Assembly (NCBI RefSeq): GCF_005146945.1
Contig: NZ_SWMS01000003.1
Location: 248,001-312,000 of the forward strand
Direction: 5' to 3'
DNA length: 64,000 bases
Source of the DNA: Prauserella endophytica
Lineage (GTDB): Bacteria > Actinomycetota > Actinomycetes > Mycobacteriales > Pseudonocardiaceae
The translations under genes and the position numbers were made by a program. Within the stretch, counting starts at the first letter, position 1, and each line of letters opens with the position of its first letter. The notes under the pieces are model-generated. The model made no database searches, was not told where the DNA came from, and saw only the letters and a program-made list of their open reading frames with translations. Of this stretch, positions 33,746 through 42,500 are shown piece by piece.

Positions 33746-34513
33746 TCAGCGGCCCTGCCAGACCGGAGCCCGCTTCTCCTTGAAGGCCAGCGCGCCCTCC
33801 TTGGCGTCGGCCGACGAGCGCACCGGCTCGACGAGTTCCTGCTGCAGGGCGAACGCCTCGCCCGACGGCCAGTCTCGGGCGGCCTTGATGATCTCCTTGG
33901 TGGCCCGCACAGCCAGTGGACCGTTGCGGGCGATCGCCCGTGCCAGGTCGAGCGCGGAGTCGCGGGCGGAGCCCGGCTCGGTCAGCCTGCTGACCAGGTG
34001 CACCTCGTGGGCGAGCTTCGCGGGCACGAACTCGCCGGTCAGCGCCCACTCGACGGCGAGGTGGTACGGCACGCGCTCGGGCAGCCGCAGCAGCCCGCCG
34101 CCCGCGGCGACGAGCCCGCGCTTGACCTCGGGCAGGCCGAACACGGCGTTGTCCGCGGCGACGATCAGGTCGCACGCGAGCACGATCTCGAACCCGCCCG
34201 CGATCGCGTGTCCCTCCACGGCCGCGATCACCGGCTTCGCCGGCGGCTGCTCGACGATGCCCGCGAAGCCCCGGCCGGGCACGGACGGCCGCTCTCCGGC
34301 GAGGAACGCCTTGAGGTCCATCCCGGCGCAGAACGTCGACCCCGCGCCCGTGATCACGCCCGCGACCAGGTCGTCACGCTCGTCCAGCTCGTCCATCGCG
34401 GCGGCGATCGCCTCGGCGGCGGCGGTGTTGATCGCGTTGCGGGCGGCAGGCCGGTTGAGGGTGACGACCTGCACGCCGTCGATCTGCTCGGTCAGGACAA
34501 CGGGGTCGGACAC
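33746..34513 (-). CDS. Enoyl-CoA hydratase
   Basis: The 255-residue crotonase has FCAGMDL, GHAIAGG, Glu in GGFEIVLACD and Glu in FGLPEVKRG, so both catalytic glutamates and the oxyanion hole are present. It should hydrate a 2-enoyl-CoA. GTG 34513 has AAGGAG upstream. It is the third gene of a thiolase-SDR-hydratase unit, which forms a complete beta-oxidation tail. The 21-bp repeat array lies between it and the SDR. Confidence 0.84.
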   Translation of the reverse strand: MSDPVVLTEQIDGVQVVTLNRPAARNAINTAAAEAIAAAMDELDERDDLVAGVITGAGSTFCAGMDLKAFLAGERPSVPGRGFAGIVEQPPAKPVIAAVEGHAIAGGFEIVLACDLIVAADNAVFGLPEVKRGLVAAGGGLLRLPERVPYHLAVEWALTGEFVPAKLAHEVHLVSRLTEPGSARDSALDLARAIARNGPLAVRATKEIIKAARDWPSGEAFALQQELVEPVRSSADAKEGALAFKEKRAPVWQGR

Positions 34514-34527
34514 GGTGCTCTCCTTAC

Positions 34528-34590
34528 GGGAACGCAGAACTCGTGGTCGGGAACGCAGAACTCGTGGTTCTGAGCGGGGGACTCGCGGCT
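34528..34590. repeat. 21-bp repeat array 2, three tandem units
   Basis: Units start at 34528, 34549 and 34570; the first two differ only at the last base, and the third is diverged. The array ends two bases inside the SDR stop codon (TAG, 34591-34589 on minus). It fills the gap to the enoyl-CoA hydratase, whose ribosome site (AAGGAG) lies just beyond. Confidence 0.82.
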
Positions 34591-35347
34591 ACTTCGGGGG
34601 CATGCGGATCGCGCCGTCGAGGCGGATCGTCTCGCCGTTGAGCATCGGGTTGTCGACGATGTGGTGGGCCAGCGCGGCGAACTCGTCCGGGTCGCCGAGC
34701 CGCTGGGGGTGCGGGGTCTGCTTGGCGAGGCCGTCGCGGATCTCGTCGGAGAACCGGGACAGGATCGGGGTGTCGAACGTACCGGGCGCGATGGAGCACA
34801 CGCGCACGAGCTTGCGGGCCAGGTCCCGGGCGGCGACCAGCGTCATGCCGACCACGCCGGATTTGGCCGACGCGTAGGGTATCTGTCCGATCTGTCCTTC
34901 CCACGCGGCCACCGACGCGGTCAGCACGCACACGCCGCGCTCGCCGTCGACGGGCTCGTTGGTCACCATCCGCGCCGCGGTCAGCCGCAGCACGTTGAAG
35001 GTGCCGATCAGGTTGGTCCGCACGATCGACTCGTAGGTCTCCAGCGAGCCGGGGGAGCCGTCGCGCTCCACGACGCGAACGGTGCCGCCGCGGCCCGCGC
35101 AGTGCACGAGGGCACGGATCGGGCCCCGCGCGAGGTCGAGCGCCTCCGACACGGCGCCGGCGTCGGCGACGTCGGCGGCGCCGAAGCGCACCAGCTCGCC
35201 CAGCTCCTTGGCGATCCGCTCGCCGTCGGACGTGGGCAGGTCGACGATCACGGTGGGCACGCCGCGCTCCACGAAGCGGCGCACGGTCGCGAGGCCCAGC
35301 CCCGAGGCCCCACCGGTGACGACGGCGGCGGAGTTGTCCAGCTTCAT
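34589..35347 (-). CDS. SDR, type 2 3-hydroxyacyl-CoA dehydrogenase-like
   Basis: The 252-residue SDR resembles the HSD17B10/FabG-like 3-hydroxyacyl-CoA dehydrogenases: [25 protein letters not shown] in place of NNAG, the conserved [11 protein letters not shown] and [16 protein letters not shown] with the catalytic Tyr and Lys, and the terminal [14 protein letters not shown]. It oxidises the 3-hydroxyacyl-CoA made by the hydratase next door for cleavage by the adjacent thiolase. It starts nine bases after the thiolase stop. Confidence 0.83.
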   Translation of the reverse strand: MKLDNSAAVVTGGASGLGLATVRRFVERGVPTVIVDLPTSDGERIAKELGELVRFGAADVADAGAVSEALDLARGPIRALVHCAGRGGTVRVVERDGSPGSLETYESIVRTNLIGTFNVLRLTAARMVTNEPVDGERGVCVLTASVAAWEGQIGQIPYASAKSGVVGMTLVAARDLARKLVRVCSIAPGTFDTPILSRFSDEIRDGLAKQTPHPQRLGDPDEFAALAHHIVDNPMLNGETIRLDGAIRMPPK

Positions 35348-35356
35348 CTCTCTCCT

Positions 35357-36541
35357 CTACGCGCTCAGGTTCTCGACGATCGCGGCGTTGGCCATGCCGC
35401 CCGCCTCGCACATGGTCTGCAGGCCGTAGCGCCCGCCGGCGCGTTCCAGGTGGTTGATCATCGTGGTCATCAGCCGGCAGCCGGACGCGCCGAGCGGGTG
35501 CCCGAGCGCGATCGCGCCGCCTGCCGGGTTGAGCCGGTCGTCGGGCACGCCGAACTCCCGCTGCCAGGCGAGCGGCACCGGCGCGAACGCCTCGTTCACC
35601 TCGACGGCGTCGATCCGGTCGAGTCCGATGCCCGATCTGGCGAGCACCTTGTGCGTGGCCGGGATCGGCCCGGTGAGCATCAGCGTCGGGTCGTCGCCGA
35701 CCACGGCGCTCGCGACGATCGCGGCCCTGGGGCGCAGGCCCAGTGCCTTCGCCTGCTCCTCCGACATGACGAGCAGCGCGCTCGCGCCGTCGGTGATCTG
35801 CGAGGAGTTGCCCGCCGTGATCAGCCACTCCAGCTCGGGGAACCGGCTCAGGTACGGCTCGCGGGCGAATGCGGGCGCCAGCTCGGCGAGCCGCTCGGGC
35901 GTGGTGCCCTCCCGGATGCTCTCGTCGCTGGTCACCGTGGTGCCGTCCGGAGTGGTGATCGGCACGATCTCACCGTCGAAACCGCCGTTCGCCCGCACGG
36001 CCGCGGCGCGCGCGTGCGAGCGGGCGGAGTACTCGTCCAGCTCGGCGCGGGTCAGCTTCCATTTCCTGGCGACCAGCTCGGCCGAGACGCCCTGCGGCAC
36101 CAGGTCTGGGAATCGGGCGCGCACCGAGGGGCCGAACGGGTCGGCGTCCATGCGGGCAGAGCCCATCGGGACGCGGCTCATCGACTCGACGCCCGCGGCG
36201 ATCGCGATGTCGTAGGCCCCGGCCACCACGCCCTGCACGGCGAAGTCCACGGCCTGCTGGCCGGAGCCGCATTTGCGCTCGATGGTGGTGGACGGGACGT
36301 GGGTGGGGAACCCGGCGGCGAGCACGGCCTGGCGACCGGGCGTCGCCGACTGCTCACCGGCCTGGCCGACGCAGCCGACGAGCACGTCGTCGATGGTGGC
36401 CGGGTCGAGGTCGTTGCGGGCCACGAGTGCCGTCAGCACCTGAGCCAGGAGGTCGACCGGGTGGACGCCGGCGAGCGCACCTGACTTCTTGCCGCGTCCC
36501 ATGGGGGAGCGGACGGCGTCCACGATGACGGCCCGGCCCAT
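35357..36541 (-). CDS. Thiolase (acetyl-CoA acyltransferase)
   Basis: The 394-residue thiolase has nucleophilic Cys91 in ERKCGSGQQ, NEAFAPV, His348 in GHPLGASG and Cys378 in CEAGGMANA. It cleaves 3-ketoacyl-CoA with CoA. It is the first gene of the thiolase-SDR-hydratase unit and divergent from the large acyl-CoA dehydrogenase operon. Its promoter holds a copy of the shared operator motif. GGAGG is well placed before ATG 36541. Confidence 0.87.
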   Translation of the reverse strand: MGRAVIVDAVRSPMGRGKKSGALAGVHPVDLLAQVLTALVARNDLDPATIDDVLVGCVGQAGEQSATPGRQAVLAAGFPTHVPSTTIERKCGSGQQAVDFAVQGVVAGAYDIAIAAGVESMSRVPMGSARMDADPFGPSVRARFPDLVPQGVSAELVARKWKLTRAELDEYSARSHARAAAVRANGGFDGEIVPITTPDGTTVTSDESIREGTTPERLAELAPAFAREPYLSRFPELEWLITAGNSSQITDGASALLVMSEEQAKALGLRPRAAIVASAVVGDDPTLMLTGPIPATHKVLARSGIGLDRIDAVEVNEAFAPVPLAWQREFGVPDDRLNPAGGAIALGHPLGASGCRLMTTMINHLERAGGRYGLQTMCEAGGMANAAIVENLSA

Positions 36542-36556
36542 TGCGCCTCCTCAAAT

Positions 36557-36652
36557 CTATGATGATGATAACCAGAATCCATCTTGCCCAGGATGGCAAG
36601 GATGAAGCAAGCTTGACCCCATTCGCGGCAAGACTATGATGATGATTACTAC
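36557..36652. promoter_or_regulatory. Thiolase / acyl-CoA dehydrogenase divergent promoters with two operator copies
   Basis: For the plus operon, TTGACC (36613-36618), a 16-base spacer and TATGAT (36635-36640) form a good sigma-A promoter. CTATGATGATGATAA (36557-36571) and CTATGATGATGATTA (36634-36648) are near-identical copies of the shared motif, one before each gene; the second covers the -10. CTTGCC-N6-GGCAAG lies between. Confidence 0.7.
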
Positions 36653-36679
36653 GAAAACGTAGGCAGGAACGGAGTCCTC

Positions 36680-37843
36680 GTGACACAGGTGATCGACGCT
36701 GACGAACAGCGCGCACTCAAGGAGGTCGCCGCCAAGGTCGCCCTGGAACGGTACGCGCCGCACGCGGAGGAATGGGACCGTTCGCGCACGGCTTTCCCCC
36801 ACGACGAACGCCGCTATCTGGGTGAACTCGGCTTCCTCGGCATCGCGCTGCCGGAGCGCTACGGAGGGGGCGGGGCGCCGCTGCAGCACGCGCTGACCGT
36901 GATCGAGGAGCTGGCGAAGGAGTGCCGCCCCGCCGCGTTCCAGGTGTTCGAGTCCAACACCGGCCCCGCGCAGGTGGTGGCCCGGCTCGGCACCGAGGAG
37001 CAGCGCGAGCGCTTCCTGCCGCCGATCATCCGGGGAGACGCCACGCTGGCCGTCGCGATCTCGGAGCCCGACGCGGGCTCGGCCGCGACCGACCTGAAGA
37101 CCAAGGCGGTGCCCGAGGGCGACAAGGTCAGGATCACCGGCGGCAAGCGCTGGATCTCCAACGGCAGCGAGGCCGACCACTACCTCGTCTACGCGCGGAT
37201 GAACGACGAGCCCGGCTCGAAGGGGATCGGCGCGGTGCTCGTCGAGGCCGACCGGCCCGGCGTGAGCTTCGGTCAGCGCGAGAAGCTGATGGGCTTCCGG
37301 GGCATCCCCTCGGCCGACGTGCTCTTCGACGACGTCGTGGTCCCCGCCGGGAACGTCGTGCTCGGCCCCGGCCGGTTCCGCGAGCTCTTCGGCGCGTTCT
37401 CCATCGAGCGACTCGGCAACGCCACCATGAGCCTCGCGATCGGTCAGGCCGCGCTCGACCGCACGGTGCGCTACGTGCAGGAACGCACCCAGTTCGGCAA
37501 GCCGCTGGTGGAGTTCCAGAGCGTGCAGATGAGCCTCGCCGACATGGTGCTGCAGGTGGATGCCGCGCGGCTGCTGATCCGGCGCGCCGCGGCCGACTTC
37601 GGCGACGGCCTGCCGAACTCCCTTGAGGTCTCGCTCGCCAAGTGCACCGCCAACGAGATGGCCAAGAAGGTCACCGACCTGGCGATGCAGCTGCACGGCG
37701 GCAACGGCTACACCGAGGAGTTCGGGCTCGAACGCCTGCACCGCGACTCGCACGGGTGGGCCCTCGCCGGGGGTACCCCGGCGATGCAGCGCATCCGCAT
37801 CGTCTCCGAACTGCTCGGCCGCTCGTTCGACCAACGCCGCTGA
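36680..37843 (+). CDS. Acyl-CoA dehydrogenase
   Basis: The 387-residue flavoenzyme has the FAD/substrate segment ISEPDAGSAATDLK, WISNGSEADHY and LHGGNGYTEEFGLERLHRD. The usual C-terminal catalytic Glu (YEGT) is replaced, with GGT near residue 364. Glu243 in FSIERLGNA is at the helix-G position used by isovaleryl-CoA and long-chain acyl-CoA dehydrogenases. This points to a branched or bulky acyl-CoA. GTG 36680 is chosen from GGAG upstream. It is the first gene of a nine-gene operon. Confidence 0.85.
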   Translation: MTQVIDADEQRALKEVAAKVALERYAPHAEEWDRSRTAFPHDERRYLGELGFLGIALPERYGGGGAPLQHALTVIEELAKECRPAAFQVFESNTGPAQVVARLGTEEQRERFLPPIIRGDATLAVAISEPDAGSAATDLKTKAVPEGDKVRITGGKRWISNGSEADHYLVYARMNDEPGSKGIGAVLVEADRPGVSFGQREKLMGFRGIPSADVLFDDVVVPAGNVVLGPGRFRELFGAFSIERLGNATMSLAIGQAALDRTVRYVQERTQFGKPLVEFQSVQMSLADMVLQVDAARLLIRRAAADFGDGLPNSLEVSLAKCTANEMAKKVTDLAMQLHGGNGYTEEFGLERLHRDSHGWALAGGTPAMQRIRIVSELLGRSFDQRR

Positions 37844-37867
37844 CCGGCTCACCTGGAAGGGAAACAC

Positions 37868-38641
37868 ATGACACGCCGCTTCGAAGACCGCATCGTCGCT
37901 GTCGTCGGCGGTGGATCGGGCATGGGCCGGTCCATCTCCCTGCGCCTGGCGTCGGAGGGAGCCCACGTCTACGTGGCCGACCTGGCCGCCGACGCCGCCG
38001 AAGGCGTGGCGAAGGAGATCGTGGCCGCCGGTGGCAGCGCCACCCCGCAGCAGGTCGACGCCACCGACAACACCAGCCTCACCGCCCTGTTCGACCGCAT
38101 CCGCACCGAGCACGGGGTACTGCACGCCCTGCACGCCCAGGTCGGCATGCCCGGCCCGGCCGGCCTCGAGGTCAGCGACGAGGAGTGGGCCAAGAACATC
38201 GACGTCAACGTCAAGAGCGCCTACTACACCTGCACGCTCGGCTTCGACCTGCTCAAGGCAGCGGGCGGCAAGGGCTCCATCACGCTGACCTCCTCGACGT
38301 CGGCGCTGGTCGGCTCGCCCTTCAGCCCCATCTACTCGCTCACCAAGGGCTCGCTCGTTCCGTTCACCCGCTCGCTCGCGCTGGTCGGCGCGCCCGACGG
38401 CGTGCGGGTGAACGTCGTGTGTCCCGGCACGGTGCACACCCCCATGCTCGCGCAGTTCTTCGGCCGCGAGCCAGGTGCGGACGTCTCGGAGCTGACCAAG
38501 AACTTCGTCTCCGGGATCCCGCTGGGCCGCGGCGCCCAGCCCGAGGAGATCGCCTCGGTCATCGCGTTCCTCGCCAGCGACGACGCCAGCTACGTCACCG
38601 GGGTCACCATCCCGGTCGACGGCGGCCTGACCGCGAAGTAG
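37868..38641 (+). CDS. SDR oxidoreductase with altered NNAG motif
   Basis: The 257-residue SDR has VVGGGSGMGRS for cofactor binding, Asn114, Ser143, and Tyr156 and Lys160 in YSLTK. The NNAG motif that supports the central sheet is HAQVG (89-93), which is uncommon. The end ASYVTGVTIPVDGG is classical. It follows the acyl-CoA dehydrogenase with GGAAGGG before the ATG and should oxidise a hydroxyl intermediate of the pathway. Confidence 0.83.
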   Translation: MTRRFEDRIVAVVGGGSGMGRSISLRLASEGAHVYVADLAADAAEGVAKEIVAAGGSATPQQVDATDNTSLTALFDRIRTEHGVLHALHAQVGMPGPAGLEVSDEEWAKNIDVNVKSAYYTCTLGFDLLKAAGGKGSITLTSSTSALVGSPFSPIYSLTKGSLVPFTRSLALVGAPDGVRVNVVCPGTVHTPMLAQFFGREPGADVSELTKNFVSGIPLGRGAQPEEIASVIAFLASDDASYVTGVTIPVDGGLTAK

Positions 38642-38651
38642 GTAGGTCCCC

Positions 38652-39701
38652 ATGGTCCAGGTCGGTCTCCTGCTCAGCGACGTGCCGAAGGACGTACCAC
38701 CGGCACAGCAGTTCGACGACGTGCTGCGGATCGTGGAAACGGCGCAGCGCAACGGCTTCACCTACATCGCCATCGGGCAGCACTTCCTCTACGGAGAGCT
38801 GCGCTGGCTGCAGCCCGTGCCGCTGCTCGCGCGCCTGGCCGCCGAGGTCGACCCGCACGTCAAGCTCGTCACCCAGATCATGATCGCCCCGCTCTACCAC
38901 CCGGTGATCCTGGCCGAGGAGCTCGCCACCCTCGACGTGGTCACCGAGGGAAGGCTCGTCTTCGGCGCCGGGATCGGATACCGGCCCGAGGAGTTCGGCT
39001 ACCTCGGCATCCCGTTCAAGGAGCGGGCGTCCCGGATGGACGAGGCGCTGGAGGTGATCACGCGCCTGTGGACCGAGGACGAGGTGACGCACCGCGGCAG
39101 GCACTGGCGGCTCGACGGCGTCGCCCCGCACATCCGCCCCGTGCAGCGGCCGCACCCGCCGATCTGGATCGGCGCCCAGAAGAAGCCCGGCGTCGAGCGC
39201 GCGGGGCGGCTCGGTGACGCCTACGCATGCCCGCCGGAGGCATCCCGCGACGAGGCCGCGGAGCGCTACCGCATCGTCCGCGACCGCTTCGCCGCCCGCG
39301 GCAAGGAGTTCGGCCCGCAGCCGCTGCGCCGCAACGTGCTCGTGGCCGACAGCCGCGAGCAGGCCATCGCCGAGTACGCCCGCGTCGCCAAGGGCAAGTA
39401 CCTCAGCTATGCCAGCAAGGGCTTCGACCTGATGGGCAAGCAGGAGCTGGAGGACTCGTTCGCCGAGACCGTCGCCGGGCACGCCGTGCTCGGCTCACCG
39501 GAGGAGGTGGTGAAGCAGCTGACCGAGCTGGTCACCACGCTGCCCGTCGACCCGTTGCTCGTCCGTCCACAGTGGCCCAGCATGGACGGCGCCGAGACCG
39601 TGGCGACCATCGAGCGCCTCGGCCGCGACGTGGTGCCCGCCATCACGGCGATCACGCCGCGCAGCGACATCCCCGCACTCGCCGGGGAGCGGGCGTCATG
39701 A
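38652..39701 (+). CDS. LLM-class flavin-dependent oxidoreductase
   Basis: This 349-residue TIM-barrel protein is a luciferase-like monooxygenase family member (TLDVVTEGRLVFGAGIGYRPEEF, RPHPPIWIGA). It could use FMN as a two-component monooxygenase or F420; the sequence does not settle this, and no flavin reductase gene is in the operon. A role in oxidising a pathway intermediate is inferred from its position between an SDR and a CoA ligase. The stop overlaps the ligase start (ATGA). Confidence 0.8.
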   Translation: MVQVGLLLSDVPKDVPPAQQFDDVLRIVETAQRNGFTYIAIGQHFLYGELRWLQPVPLLARLAAEVDPHVKLVTQIMIAPLYHPVILAEELATLDVVTEGRLVFGAGIGYRPEEFGYLGIPFKERASRMDEALEVITRLWTEDEVTHRGRHWRLDGVAPHIRPVQRPHPPIWIGAQKKPGVERAGRLGDAYACPPEASRDEAAERYRIVRDRFAARGKEFGPQPLRRNVLVADSREQAIAEYARVAKGKYLSYASKGFDLMGKQELEDSFAETVAGHAVLGSPEEVVKQLTELVTTLPVDPLLVRPQWPSMDGAETVATIERLGRDVVPAITAITPRSDIPALAGERAS

Positions 39702-41350
39702 CCCAGGTGTACCGCGATCTCGTGCCCACGTTCAGCGACCCGCACGACTGGACGCTGAACACCGTGCTGCGCCACCATGCGTCCGTCCGCGGGGACTCCA
39801 CGTTCCTCATGACCCCCGAGGAGGGTCTGGAGTGGACGTACGCGGAGATCCTCGGCTCGGCCGAGCGGATCGCGGGCGCGCTGGGCAAGGCCGGAGCCGA
39901 GCAGGGCGACCGGGTGATCATCATGGCGCTCAACTCGTCGCGCCTGGTGCGCAGCTGGTTCGGCACCGCCGTCGGCGGGCAGGTCGAGGTGCCCATCAAC
40001 ACCAACTACGAGGGCGAGTTCCTGCGCCACCAGGTGGTGACCGTCGGCGCGAGGTGGGCCGTCATCGACGACACCTTCGCCGAGCGGTTCGTCGCGATCG
40101 CCGAGCACGCCCGCGGCATCGAGAAGTTCTGGGTGATCGACACCGGCCACGGGGCCGAGGCCGTCGAGCTGTTGCGGCGCAACGGCTGGAGCGCCGAGCC
40201 GTGGGACGCGCTCGAAGAGGGGCCCGTGCTCCAGCGGTCCGCGCCGAGGCCCGAGGAGCTGGGCGCGATCTTCTTCACCTCCGGCACCACGGGCCCGTCC
40301 AAGGGCGTGGCCATGCCCCACTCGCAGCTGTACTTCTTCGCCCAGATCGTGGTGTCACTGACGCGGCTGACCCACGAGGACACCTACCTCACCACCACGC
40401 CGCTGTTCCACGGCAACGCCCAGTTCATGGCGGTCTACCCGGCGCTGGTGGCCGGCGCGAGGGCGGTGGTGCGGCCCAAGTTCAGCGCGAGCCGGTGGAT
40501 CGACCACGTCCGCGACTCCGGCGTGACGGTGACCAACTTCGTCGGCGTGATGATGGACTTCGCGTGGAAACAGCCACCACGCGACAACGACCTCGACAAC
40601 CGGCTGCGCTGCGTCTACGCGGCGCCCACGGCCAGCTCGATCGTCGAGCAGTTCAAGAAGCGCTACGGCATCGAGGCTTTCGTCGACGCCTTCGGGCTCA
40701 CCGAGACGTGCGCGCCGATCATGTCGCCCTACGGCGTCGACCGGCCCGCGGGCGCGGCGGGACTCCAGGCCGCGGACTGGTTCGACATCCGGCTCGTCGA
40801 CCCGGAGACCGATCGCGAGGTGCCGGTCGGCGAGATCGGCGAGCTGGTGGTGCGGCCCAAACAGCCATGGACGTGCAGCATGGGCTACTACGGGATGCCG
40901 GAGAAGACCGTCGAGGCGTGGCGCAACCTGTGGTTCCACACCGGTGACGCACTGCGCAAGGACGCCGACGGCTGGTTCTACTTCGTCGACCGCTACAAGG
41001 ACGCGCTGCGCCGTCGCGGCGAGAACATCAGCTCCTACGAGGTGGAGCAGGCGGTGCTCGGGCACCCGGCGGTCACCGAGTGCGCCGTGATCGGTGTTCC
41101 GGCCGGGGTGGACGCGGGTGAGGACGAGGTGCTCGCCGTGGTCGTCACCTCGCAGCCGTGCGACCCGGCCGAGATCCTGGAGTGGTGCCGGGGCCGCATC
41201 CCCGAGTTCGCCATCCCCAGGTTCGTGCGGTTCGTCGACGCGCTCCCCAAGACTCCGTCGGAGAAGGTACGCAAGGCCGCGCTGCGCGAGTCGGGCATCA
41301 CCGCCGACACGTTCGACCGGCAGGAGAAGGTGCATGGACTTCAGCGCTGA
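39698..41350 (+). CDS. Acyl-CoA ligase, CaiC-like
   Basis: The 550-residue adenylate-forming ligase has FTSGTTGPSKG, FGLTETCAP, WFHTGDALRKDADGWFYFVDRYKDALRRRGENISSYEVE and the catalytic Lys in TPSEKVRKAAL. The RRRGENIS form and the C-terminus resemble crotonobetaine/carnitine-CoA ligase (CaiC) more than FadD long-chain ligases. It converts a pathway acid to a CoA ester. The 3' end overlaps the next gene by 17 bases. Confidence 0.85.
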   Translation: MTQVYRDLVPTFSDPHDWTLNTVLRHHASVRGDSTFLMTPEEGLEWTYAEILGSAERIAGALGKAGAEQGDRVIIMALNSSRLVRSWFGTAVGGQVEVPINTNYEGEFLRHQVVTVGARWAVIDDTFAERFVAIAEHARGIEKFWVIDTGHGAEAVELLRRNGWSAEPWDALEEGPVLQRSAPRPEELGAIFFTSGTTGPSKGVAMPHSQLYFFAQIVVSLTRLTHEDTYLTTTPLFHGNAQFMAVYPALVAGARAVVRPKFSASRWIDHVRDSGVTVTNFVGVMMDFAWKQPPRDNDLDNRLRCVYAAPTASSIVEQFKKRYGIEAFVDAFGLTETCAPIMSPYGVDRPAGAAGLQAADWFDIRLVDPETDREVPVGEIGELVVRPKQPWTCSMGYYGMPEKTVEAWRNLWFHTGDALRKDADGWFYFVDRYKDALRRRGENISSYEVEQAVLGHPAVTECAVIGVPAGVDAGEDEVLAVVVTSQPCDPAEILEWCRGRIPEFAIPRFVRFVDALPKTPSEKVRKAALRESGITADTFDRQEKVHGLQR

Positions 41351-42500
41351 CACCACCCACGACGACATCCGCGCCACCGTGCGCGCGCTGTGCTCCGACT
41401 TCCCCGACGACTACTGGGCAGAGCACGACCAGACCCAGGAGTTCCCGTGGGACTTCTACAACGCCGTGGTGAAGGGCGGCTGGCTCGGGCTCACCGTGCC
41501 CGCCGAGTACGGCGGCGGCGGGCTGGGCGTCACCGAGGCCGCGATCGTCGAACAGGAGATCGCCGCGTCGGGCGCGGGCATGAACGGCTGCAGCGCCGTC
41601 CACATCGGGATCTTCGGATTCGAGCCGATCATCCGGCACGGCAGCGAGGAGCTGAAGCGGCGGTTCCTGCCAAGGCTCGTCGAGGGCGACCTGCACACGT
41701 CGTTCGCGGTGACCGAGCCCGACGCGGGCACCGACACCACCAACATCTCCACGTTCGCCAGGAAGGTGGACGGCGGCTGGTCGATCTCCGGCAAGAAGGT
41801 GTGGATCACCAAGGCACAGGAGGCCGAGCGCATGCTCATCCTGTGCCGCACGGCGCCGCGCTCGGCCAGTCCCAAGCGCACCGCGGGGATGACGCTGTTC
41901 TTCGCGCCGCTGGACCGCGATCGCGTGACCGTGCGCAAGATCCCGAAGATGGGGCGCAACGCCATCGACACCAACGAGCTGTTCATCGACGAGCTGTTCG
42001 TGCCCGCCTCGGACGTCGTCGGCGAGGTCGGCGGCGGGTTCAAGGCGATCCTCGCCGGGCTCAACGCCGAGCGCGTGATCTCGGCCAACGCGGCGATCGG
42101 TATCGGCAGGGCGGCGTTGCGCAGGGCCACGGCCTACGCGTCCGAGCGCACCGTGTTCGGCAGGCCCATCGGGCAGAACCAGGCCATCTCACACCCCTTG
42201 GCGAGGGCGCTCGTGCAGCTCGACGCCGCTGACCTCATGTGCAAGCAGGCGGCGTGGCTGCTCGACCACGGTCACTCGGCGGGCAAGGAGTCCAACGAGG
42301 CGAAGTTCCTCGCCGCCGAGGCCGGGTTCTTCGCCGCCGACGCGGCGCTGAGTGCGCACGGCGGGTACGGGTACTCGAAGGAGTACCACATCGAGCGCTA
42401 CTTCCGGGAGGCGCGGCTGATGCGCATCGCGCCGATCAGCCAGGAGATGGTGCTGAACTACGTGGCCGAGCACGTGCTCGGCCTGCCGAGGAGCTACTGA
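41334..42500 (+). CDS. Acyl-CoA dehydrogenase
   Basis: This 388-residue enzyme has AVTEPDAGTDTTNIS, VWITKAQEAERM and HGGYGYSKEYHIERYFRE. As in the first dehydrogenase, the C-terminal YEGT is absent (ISQEMVLNY), and Glu246 in NAERVISA lies at the isovaleryl-CoA dehydrogenase position. The acyl substrate may thus be branched or cyclic. ATG 41334 is chosen; it overlaps the ligase end by 17 bases. Stop overlaps the CitE-like start (TGATG). Confidence 0.85.
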   Translation: MDFSADTTHDDIRATVRALCSDFPDDYWAEHDQTQEFPWDFYNAVVKGGWLGLTVPAEYGGGGLGVTEAAIVEQEIAASGAGMNGCSAVHIGIFGFEPIIRHGSEELKRRFLPRLVEGDLHTSFAVTEPDAGTDTTNISTFARKVDGGWSISGKKVWITKAQEAERMLILCRTAPRSASPKRTAGMTLFFAPLDRDRVTVRKIPKMGRNAIDTNELFIDELFVPASDVVGEVGGGFKAILAGLNAERVISANAAIGIGRAALRRATAYASERTVFGRPIGQNQAISHPLARALVQLDAADLMCKQAAWLLDHGHSAGKESNEAKFLAAEAGFFAADAALSAHGGYGYSKEYHIERYFREARLMRIAPISQEMVLNYVAEHVLGLPRSY

